Shown here: positions 1 to 5,300 of the stretch, one piece after another
Layout of the letters: each line of letters starts with the position of its first letter
How positions within the stretch are numbered: position 1 is the first letter of the stretch
Origin: CAYQMF01 sp964418595
Lineage (GTDB): Bacteria > Planctomycetota > UBA1135 > UBA2386
NCBI GenBank assembly: GCA_964418595.1
Contig: CAYQMF010000149.1
Location: forward strand, 1-14,082
DNA length: 14,082 bases
Reading direction: 5' to 3'
Translations under genes and position numbers: made by a program
Notes under the pieces: generated by a model
The model's input: the letters and a program-made list of their open reading frames with translations, nothing else
What the model was told of the DNA's origin: nothing
Database searches by the model: none

Positions 1-1
1 C

Positions 2-49
2 GACTGGATCCACTTCCGCATGCTGCCGCCGGCGTGGGAGAACAACTGA
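2..49 (+). CDS. 3' end of an upstream gene (partial)
   Basis: The frame starting at base 2 reads DWIHFRMLPPAWENN and stops at TGA 47-49. All its codons end in G or C except the methionine-type context, which is typical of real coding frames in this GC-rich genome. Only 15 codons are visible, so the product cannot be identified. It ends about 95 bases before the next proposed start on the same strand, so the two could be co-transcribed. It could also be chance, because short open stretches are common in GC-rich DNA. Confidence 0.35.
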   Translation, partial: DWIHFRMLPPAWENN

Positions 50-144
50 CCCTGAGGTGCTTGCGGGGCGGCGCGTGGGCGGTGCGCCAGGCTGGGCATC
101 GGCACCGCGACGCTTCGACCCTGGACAACAAGAGAGACCTGACC

Positions 145-504
145 ATGAGTGACGACATCATGTTCGTGAGCGAGTGGTATCCGCGGGAAGTGGCTGCGGC
201 CGCCTTTGCCGTCGAATCTGCGGGGGGTGTCCGCGTCCGCATCGAGACGAAGGATCGGGGCGATCCCGGTGCCGACACCGGCACCCCGAGCACGCTGGCG
301 GCGGAGATCGACGTGACTACGCCGGGGATCCATCAGCTCGCCGTGGACGATCTGAGCGATCTGTACCGGATGCGAGTGCTGCGGCTGAGCCAGGACCAGA
401 GCTGCTGCCGGGTCCGCCTGTTCCGACCCATCTGGTTTCGGAAGGACGCGGGGGCACCACCGCCGGAGGCGACGCCGCCGGGACCCGCGACCCCCGAGAT
501 GTGA
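145..504 (+). CDS. hypothetical protein, 119 aa
   Basis: I do not recognise this protein. The frame is open further upstream (to about position 34), but I chose the ATG at 145. A purine-rich AGAGAGA (131-137) lies 7 bases before it, and the upstream codons read as low-complexity Arg/Gly. The protein is soluble-looking, with no signal peptide or membrane segment. Its middle resembles a small beta-sandwich (VRVRIETKD near 32-40; EIDVTTPGIHQLAV near 54-67), followed by a basic stretch with a CC pair near residue 90 and a Pro/Ala-rich tail. It lies 48 bases before the Cys-rich gene on the same strand and may belong to the same transcript. The function is unknown. Confidence 0.6.
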   Translation: MSDDIMFVSEWYPREVAAAAFAVESAGGVRVRIETKDRGDPGADTGTPSTLAAEIDVTTPGIHQLAVDDLSDLYRMRVLRLSQDQSCCRVRLFRPIWFRKDAGAPPPEATPPGPATPEM

Positions 505-552
505 GATCGCGTCCACCTCCGACCTGCGACGGTATCCTTGAGGCGTTCGTCC

Positions 553-1539
553 ATGAACTCACTTGACTTCCCTTCTGACGCTGTGTTCGGCGAGCCGGTG
601 CTGGCGGCCGGTGGCGTACCGGCCTTCGACCGGGTTGGGCGCATGTCCGCCGCGTCGGATGGGTTTGGCTTTCTGGATGGCGGGTGGGAGGGCTTCGGCT
701 TGGTGTCGCGTGGGACACGGTCCTTGGGAGGTCGCGCCGGGGTCGTCACGCAGACGAAGGCAGGATGTGGCTGCGGAGGCGGCTGTGGGGGGAAGGCGAA
801 CGGGCTCGCGTTCCTCGACAGTGGCAGCTCGGAGGTGCCGGCTGACGCATGGGCGAACATGGAGGGCGCCGGCAAGTGTGGGTGCGGGGGGCAGTGCATG
901 CCGGGGAGTGCGTGTGGGTGCGCAGGATGCGGCCACGGGGCGAAGGACCTGAACCAGAATCGAAGAGGGAGCCCCGCAGCCGAGGGCGAGGCCCGCCCGC
1001 TCGCGGCCATATCCGGTGGCGCGGAGCGTGGTCGACGCTCCGAAGGGGGCGCCCCTTCCGTAATCCGGTTGAGCCCGCTGGATGGAACAGGTCACGGTCC
1101 GGCAACGCGCCGACTATGCACATGCTGGCCCACAGTTGAAGTAACGGACGACGAATGGGGTCTTGATGAGCGGGAGAACCCTTTCTGCAAGGATGCGTAT
1201 GATGTGGATGTTAGGTTTCCACTATGGAAACCAGGGTTATGTAAGTATCCGTGTGCGGGTGTTCTTTGGCATTGTCACGCAGTGGGTACTATCACGCTCA
1301 ATGTCCGGAAGGGCTGGGTCTATGGAGGCTTTGAGCGGGGATGCGGACAGTTGGCGCACAGCGACTTCGAGATCTTTCAATGTGGGTGGGCACACGGCAT
1401 CGGTGGAAACTTTCGGATCTATGATACGAAACAGAAATGCACGGAAGCGGAAGATCCTCACGCCGACAGGCCTATGATGCATAGGGCCTCCTGCTGGGTT
1501 TTTTGGCGCGCATACTGCACTTCTTGCGTGAACGAATGA
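553..1539 (+). CDS. Gly/Cys-rich protein with 21 cysteines, unknown family
   Basis: This is a 328-aa protein of unknown function. The ATG at 553 is supported by GAGG (540-543) nine bases upstream; a TTG at 538 is the alternative. The N-terminal part contains two loose repeats, each with an FLD-x-G motif (residues 40-44 and 87-91) followed about 20-30 residues later by a Gly/Cys cluster. The clusters are C72, C74, C78 and then C109, C111, C115, C121, C123, C126 with H128. They resemble metallothionein-like metal sites, which is inference only. A basic Gly/Arg linker (about 135-187) leads to a C-terminal domain of about 140 aa with 12 more cysteines and many Trp, Tyr and His. That part is visibly AT-richer than its surroundings, suggesting an acquired module. 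No signal peptide is evident. Its stop overlaps the start of the next gene. Confidence 0.72.
   Translation: MNSLDFPSDAVFGEPVLAAGGVPAFDRVGRMSAASDGFGFLDGGWEGFGLVSRGTRSLGGRAGVVTQTKAGCGCGGGCGGKANGLAFLDSGSSEVPADAWANMEGAGKCGCGGQCMPGSACGCAGCGHGAKDLNQNRRGSPAAEGEARPLAAISGGAERGRRSEGGAPSVIRLSPLDGTGHGPATRRLCTCWPTVEVTDDEWGLDERENPFCKDAYDVDVRFPLWKPGLCKYPCAGVLWHCHAVGTITLNVRKGWVYGGFERGCGQLAHSDFEIFQCGWAHGIGGNFRIYDTKQKCTEAEDPHADRPMMHRASCWVFWRAYCTSCVNE
1467..1504 (+). terminator. intrinsic-terminator-like hairpin inside the end of the Cys-rich gene
   Basis: CAGG (1467-1470) and CCTATG (1471-1476) can pair with CATAGG (1480-1485) and CCTG (1490-1493), with a 3-base loop and a 4-base bulge (GCCT). Six T residues follow at 1499-1504. 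The shape fits a Rho-independent terminator, but it lies within the last codons of the Cys-rich ORF and about 30 bases before the next start. If active it would attenuate the downstream membrane gene. It may also be coincidental, since the T-run is 5 bases from the stem. Confidence 0.4.
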
Positions 1540-2240
1540 GGAGCGCCGCTTGGATCCTTATTGGCCTGGCTTCGGCCGTGCTCTTGATGGTACTAGCTCG
1601 TTGGACCGAATCGGAGACTTCGCCGCGACTCGACTCCCGCGGCGCTCGCCTGAGTGCGCTCGCGCCGGATATGGCGACCAGCGCAAGTGTGCGTGTTGCG
1701 AGGACGGAGATCGAGCACCATTCCTGGATGGATCGGCCCCGTCTCGACTTCGGGTTGGTGAGGCTGTTCCTGTCCGGGCCGCATCTCGCATCCTCGAACA
1801 TCCTGCTGCGGCACGTCCGTTTGAACGGGTCCGACAGAGAAGTTGCGCCCGGAGACATCGTCGAACTCGAGGAGTTGCTGGACCGGTACCGGCCGCAAAG
1901 CCGGAGGATGATGACGGAGTACGACAGCGCGGTTCGAGAAGATGTCGAACAACTGGTGCGCTCTGGATTGGCGGCGAGAACAGAGGAGCCAGGTCCGGGT
2001 GAGTCGTACATCACACTGAGCGGGACACGGTACTGTCTTCGGCAGTTTGCCTTCCTGCCCTCGGCGGATGCCATCTTCGCCCGGTCCCGCAGTTGGAATG
2101 TAGATTTCATGGTCGCGGTCATCACGTGGTTCCAGTTGCGCGGGTATTGCCAGGATGGCGACTTGCTGCGCGACTGCCTCGACGCCGCAGGGCGCTACAC
2201 CGGGAGAGAGGACCGGCAGGGAGATCCCTGGGGTCGGTGA
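1536..2240 (+). CDS. hypothetical membrane-anchored protein, 234 aa
   Basis: The ATG at 1536 overlaps the stop of the Cys-rich gene (ATGA, 1536-1539). This suggests translational coupling and a shared function; a TTG at 1503 in the same frame is less likely. Residues 4-22 (AAWILIGLASAVLLMVLAR) form one N-terminal transmembrane helix or uncleaved signal anchor, so the remaining 210 residues probably lie outside the cytoplasm. The middle is rich in Leu, Arg and Glu and probably helical (VELEELLDRYRPQSRRMMTE near 107-126). Two cysteines occur in the last third. I do not recognise the family. Codon use is less GC-extreme than in the ABC/NHL gene downstream. The stop codon is part of a long hairpin. 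Confidence 0.68.
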   Translation: MRSAAWILIGLASAVLLMVLARWTESETSPRLDSRGARLSALAPDMATSASVRVARTEIEHHSWMDRPRLDFGLVRLFLSGPHLASSNILLRHVRLNGSDREVAPGDIVELEELLDRYRPQSRRMMTEYDSAVREDVEQLVRSGLAARTEEPGPGESYITLSGTRYCLRQFAFLPSADAIFARSRSWNVDFMVAVITWFQLRGYCQDGDLLRDCLDAAGRYTGREDRQGDPWGR

Positions 2241-2308
2241 TCCAGAACTGACGATGCGACTGCGCAGCCCCCTTCGGGAGTCGCGCAGCGCATCGGTTCT
2301 CGGATCAC
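2237..2308. terminator. 72-base imperfect hairpin starting at a stop codon
   Basis: GTGATCC (2237-2243) pairs with GGATCAC (2302-2308), AGAAC (2244-2248) with GTTCT (2296-2300), CGATGCG (2252-2258) with CGCATCG (2289-2295), and CTGCGC (2260-2265) with GCGCAG (2283-2288). A CCC/GGG tip closes a small loop near 2273-2275. About 28 pairs form, with only a few bulges. The stem includes the TGA of the preceding gene. There is no T-run, so it may be a terminator that does not need one, an mRNA-protecting 3' structure, or a REP- or MITE-like palindromic unit. The pairing itself is clear; the role is inferred. Confidence 0.55.
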
Positions 2309-2407
2309 GGCCGGCGGCCCGATGGGCCGCGTCCGTCGGGTCCACGGGGCGGTGGAGTTGGTAGGTTCGTGGACCGCGTGCGTGGCAGGCGCGCCGTAGC
2401 CGCCCCG

Positions 2408-3928
2408 ATGGCTGAGGTGCTGTGGCAGCTCGAAGTAGTGACCCTGCGTGGCGGCGCCCGCCCGCGGCTCAGTGATGTCATCTGCACGGTGAGGCGCGGC
2501 GTCACTCTCGTGCTCGGACCCTCGGGCGCGGGCAAGTCGTCGCTGCTCGAACTGCTGGTCGGCTACGTCGCGCCGACCGCCGGCACGATCCACGCGCTCG
2601 GGCCGCCGTGCGCCTGGATGCCGGCGGACTTCGGGTTGTGGCCGCACGTCACGGTGCGGGAGCACCTCGACCTCGTGCGGCCGCGGGGGACGACGTGCGC
2701 GCCAGCGACCGACGCGCTGCTGGAGCGGCTCGACCTTGCCTCCGTCGCCGACCGACGGCCGGCGACGTTGTCGACCGGGCAGCAGAGCCGCGTGGCTCTG
2801 GCGCGGGCGCTCGCGACCGGCGCGGCGACCGTCGTCCTCGACGAGCCCTTCGCGCACCTCGACGACGCGCACGCGTCGGCTTGCGCCGACTTGCTCCGCG
2901 ACGCCGCGGACGAAGGTCGCTCCCTCGTGGTTGCCACGCACGCGCGCGCGCGGCTCGACGCTCTGGCCACGGCCGAACTGACGCTGGCCGACGGTCGTCT
3001 GGCGGCGGGCGCCGCGACGCTCCGGCACGCACTCCTGTCCATCGCCTGTGCCGGTACCTTCATCCTTGCGGGTTGCGCGCACGACGCCGCAACCCCCCTC
3101 GCCGACATGCGCCGCGCGATCGCGCTCCCGGGCCTGGGCGCCGACCCCGAAGCCCGCGCGCCCGCCCCGCGCGCAGTGTCACCCGGTCCCGGCGACACGT
3201 GGCTCGTCCTCGACGACGCCGGCCGCGTGCTGGTCTTCGGCGCCGAGGGCGATCTGCAACGTCAGTGGTCGATGCCCGACCACGGCGTGGGCAACCCCGA
3301 GGGCGTGTGCCTGCTCGCCGACGGGCGCATCGCGGTCGCCGACACGCACTACCACCGCGTGGTCTTCTTCGCCGCCGACGGCAGCGTGCAGAGCATGCTC
3401 GGGGCGCACGGCGATGCGCCCGGCCAGTTCCGCTACCCGGTGTGCGTCGTGCAGGACGACGCGGGCGACCTGTACGTGGCCGAGTACGGCGGCAACGACC
3501 GCGTGCAGAAGTTCAAGGCCGACGGCACCTGGCTGTCCGCGTTCGGTCGCTTCGGCACCGGACCCGACGAACTGCAGCGGCCGGCGGGGGCGGCGTGCCA
3601 CGGCGCGCACCTCTACCTCGCCGACGCGATGAACGGGCGCGTGCAGGTGTTCACGCGCGACGGCGCGCACGTGCGCTCCTTCCCCGCGGCGCACGACCTC
3701 GCCTGCCCGTACGACGTCGCCGTCGGCGCGGACGGCACCGTGCTCGTGGCCGAGTACGGCGGCGGTTGCCTCACGGAGTTCGCCGCCGACGGCACGCGCC
3801 GCACGCGGTACGGCCGGCCGGGTCGCGGCCGCGACGAGCTGGCGACGCCGTGGTTGGTGGGGCTCCGCGAGGGCGTGGCGCTGATCGCCGACACCGGCAA
3901 CAAGCGGCTCGTGCAGGTGCAGTGGTGA
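2408..3928 (+). CDS. ABC transporter ATPase fused to lipoprotein-type NHL-repeat propeller
   Basis: This is a 506-aa protein from the ATG at 2408; a GTG at 2369 in the same frame is a weaker start. Residues 5-200 form an ABC ATPase: Walker A GPSGAGKSS (37-45), signature LSTGQ (121-125), Walker B TVVLDEP (141-147), D-loop AHLDD and H-loop His178. The Q-loop position reads MPADFGLWPH, with Ala73 where Gln is usual. Residues 204-223 look like a lipoprotein signal ending in a lipobox (ILAGC, Cys223), followed by an NHL-type beta-propeller (about 250-506) with repeated PEGVCLLADGRIAVADT-like strands. An ATPase should be cytoplasmic and a lipoprotein exported, so this is either an unusual fusion or two genes that lost their stop and start. 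No ATG, GTG or TTG lies near residue 204; an ACG stands there. A coupled ORF follows directly. Substrate unknown. Confidence 0.85.
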   Translation: MAEVLWQLEVVTLRGGARPRLSDVICTVRRGVTLVLGPSGAGKSSLLELLVGYVAPTAGTIHALGPPCAWMPADFGLWPHVTVREHLDLVRPRGTTCAPATDALLERLDLASVADRRPATLSTGQQSRVALARALATGAATVVLDEPFAHLDDAHASACADLLRDAADEGRSLVVATHARARLDALATAELTLADGRLAAGAATLRHALLSIACAGTFILAGCAHDAATPLADMRRAIALPGLGADPEARAPAPRAVSPGPGDTWLVLDDAGRVLVFGAEGDLQRQWSMPDHGVGNPEGVCLLADGRIAVADTHYHRVVFFAADGSVQSMLGAHGDAPGQFRYPVCVVQDDAGDLYVAEYGGNDRVQKFKADGTWLSAFGRFGTGPDELQRPAGAACHGAHLYLADAMNGRVQVFTRDGAHVRSFPAAHDLACPYDVAVGADGTVLVAEYGGGCLTEFAADGTRRTRYGRPGRGRDELATPWLVGLREGVALIADTGNKRLVQVQW

Positions 3929-4098
3929 AGGCACGTCCGTGGCTGCCGTTCGTCGCGTTCGCCGCCATCCTCGGCGCCGGCACCGTCCTCGCCCTCGCCG
4001 CCGGCTCGCTCTCCTTCGGCTCCCACCTGCCCCGGCTGTTGCTGCTTCTGCCGATCTCGCCGCGCGCCGATCGAGAGCGCCGTCGGAGTCGCGGCTGA
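3925..4098 (+). pseudogene. short hydrophobic ORF, probably the truncated 5' end of a membrane protein gene
   Basis: A GTG at 3925 overlaps the stop of the ABC/NHL gene (GTGA), so this is the coupled next cistron. It encodes 57 aa: a short basic start (KARPWLP), a hydrophobic helix (about 8-28, FVAFAAILGAGTVLALAAG), a second Leu-rich stretch (about 34-43), then an Arg-rich end. Two readings are possible. It may be the first membrane segment of the permease expected beside an ABC ATPase, cut off by rearrangement near 4050-4090. Alternatively it is the signal region of the FG-GAP protein that follows, separated by a frameshift near 4075. I cannot decide between them from the sequence. Confidence 0.42.
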
Positions 4099-4114
4099 GG
4101 CCACCGAGTCCGGC

Positions 4115-4816
4115 GTGGTGTCCTTCCAGCAGACCGCGGCGGGCGACCTCGATGGCGATGGCCTCGCCGACACGATCGAGATCGACTTCTTCACCGACGA
4201 CATCCTCCTTCGGCGCGGCATCGGCGGCGGCCGGTTCGGACCGGCCCAACCGCTCCGCACCGGGCTGCACTGCCGTCGCGTGGTCATCGCCGACGTCGAT
4301 GGCGGCGAGCGCGACGTAGTCGTCGCCTACACGGATGGCCTCGCCATCCTGCGCAATCGCGGCGGCGGCCAGTTCGACCCCCCGCGGACCGTCCGGGGTG
4401 GTTACTACCACGAAGACCTGATCGTGGCCGACCTGGATGGCGATGGCCGCGTCGATGTGTTGACCCTCGAGGGCTCTCGCCTCTACCTCTGGCGCAACCT
4501 CGGCGGCGCCAACTTCGCGGTGGCCGTCGTGACCAATCTGCCGCGCAGGTACGAGCGCGTGGTCGCCGGACGTTTCGACGGCGACAACCTGCTGGATGTC
4601 GCACTGTCCAGCAGCGTCGCCGGAGAGACGAGAGTGTTCCGCGGGGCGGCGGACGGCGCCCAGCTGGCGGTCGTGCCGTATGGCGGAGAGGTGGCAGCGG
4701 CCGACACCGATCGCGACGGGATGGACGACCTGGTGGTTGCGTCCCTGGTGCCCCTGGAGGTCCGGGTGCTCCGCAACTCGCGGGATCGATCCAACTCCAC
4801 AGCGACCTGCCCCTGA
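4115..4816 (+). CDS. FG-GAP/VCBS repeat protein, 5' part (frameshifted)
   Basis: This frame encodes 233 aa with five FG-GAP (VCBS/integrin-alpha-like) repeats. Each carries a calcium-loop motif: DLDGDGLAD (residues 10-18), DVDGGERD, DLDGDGRVD, RFDGDNLLD and DTDRDGMDD. Such repeats form extracellular beta-propellers. The GTG start at 4115 is only the first available start; the frame is open upstream through about 4070 with plausible codons, so the true N-terminus and export signal are missing or lie in the preceding hydrophobic ORF. Near 4775-4790 the homology leaves this frame, and the ORF ends after a non-homologous NSRDRSNSTATCP tail at 4816. The continuation lies in another frame just downstream. 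The gene is therefore probably inactive, unless the shift is a sequencing error. Confidence 0.65.
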   Translation: MVSFQQTAAGDLDGDGLADTIEIDFFTDDILLRRGIGGGRFGPAQPLRTGLHCRRVVIADVDGGERDVVVAYTDGLAILRNRGGGQFDPPRTVRGGYYHEDLIVADLDGDGRVDVLTLEGSRLYLWRNLGGANFAVAVVTNLPRRYERVVAGRFDGDNLLDVALSSSVAGETRVFRGAADGAQLAVVPYGGEVAAADTDRDGMDDLVVASLVPLEVRVLRNSRDRSNSTATCP

Positions 4817-5071
4817 TCATCGATGCTCTCGCCGTGGCCGATCTCGACGGCGATGGCCATGGCGACATCGCTGCCGCCTCGTACTACGGCGTGGAGACGT
4901 GGAAGAACACGGGCGGCGGCACCTTCACGAGCAACCGCCGGCTCAGCACCCGGGGCTTGGCCCTGTCCATCCAGGTGCTCGACGTGAATGGGGACGGACG
5001 GCGTGATCTTGCTCGGAGTCGCCGGCGGCACCACGGGTCGTGGTGGCATCAACACGCTGCTGGCGCGGTGA
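4817..5071 (+). pseudogene. FG-GAP/VCBS repeat protein, 3' part (second and third frame segments)
   Basis: The propeller continues in a frame shifted by one base. It reads SIQLHSDLPLIIDALAVADL, then a DLDGDGHGD loop, YYGVETWKNTGGGTF, and a last loop DVNGDGRRD. Near 4999-5010 homology moves back to the original frame, reading ILLGVAGGTTGRGGINTLLA and ending at TGA 5069-5071. The two shifts compensate, so the ancestral gene ran from about 4115 (or upstream) to 5071. The 4834 ORF stays open to 5757, but beyond about 5010 it is antisense or non-homologous sequence. This part follows directly from the preceding CDS and belongs to the same broken gene. Confidence 0.6.
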
Positions 5072-5072
5072 C

Positions 5073-5094
5073 CGCCGCGGCGAAAGTCGCGGCG
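5073..5094. terminator. GC-rich hairpin with GAAA loop, possible terminator
   Basis: Nine pairs form between 5073-5081 and 5086-5094 (one is a G-T pair), closed by a GAAA tetraloop at 5082-5085. It starts two bases after the FG-GAP stop at 5071, in the 230-base gap between that gene and the convergent SBBP gene. The position suits a terminator for the plus-strand gene. There is no T-run, so an intrinsic terminator is not proven. Confidence 0.42.
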
Positions 5095-5300
5095 TCTCCT
5101 GGTTGCTGTACGCGTGGTCGATCCTCGCCCTGGTTCTCGCAGTTCGGCGCGCGACGCGAGGATGCGGTCTGCGTAGGTGAGCCAGCGATGCGCAGAGGCA
5201 AGATCCTCCAAGCCGTGGCGGTCGTTGGCGGTCGTGCGAGTTGGACGACCCCGGGAAGCTGGTCGAACTCGCGCATGCGGGAGAGTGCCGGTGGCAAGGA

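Noticed and set aside
71..820. Gly/Cys codon-rich stretches suggesting a short tandem repeat or CRISPR-like array
   Set aside because: The repetition is at the amino-acid level (GCG and GGC codons). There are no regular repeats with unique spacers here or elsewhere in the window.
2608..3924. Plus-strand open frame overlapping the ABC/NHL gene
   Set aside because: It is a low-complexity Arg/Ala/Gly shadow of the real gene; only its last 57 codons (from GTG 3925) look like protein.
5043..5180. Small plus-strand ORF with one hydrophobic helix (WLLYAWSILALVLAV)
   Set aside because: It is 45 codons long, overlaps the end of the FG-GAP gene in a third frame and has no ribosome binding site. It could be part of a lost gene, but support is weak.
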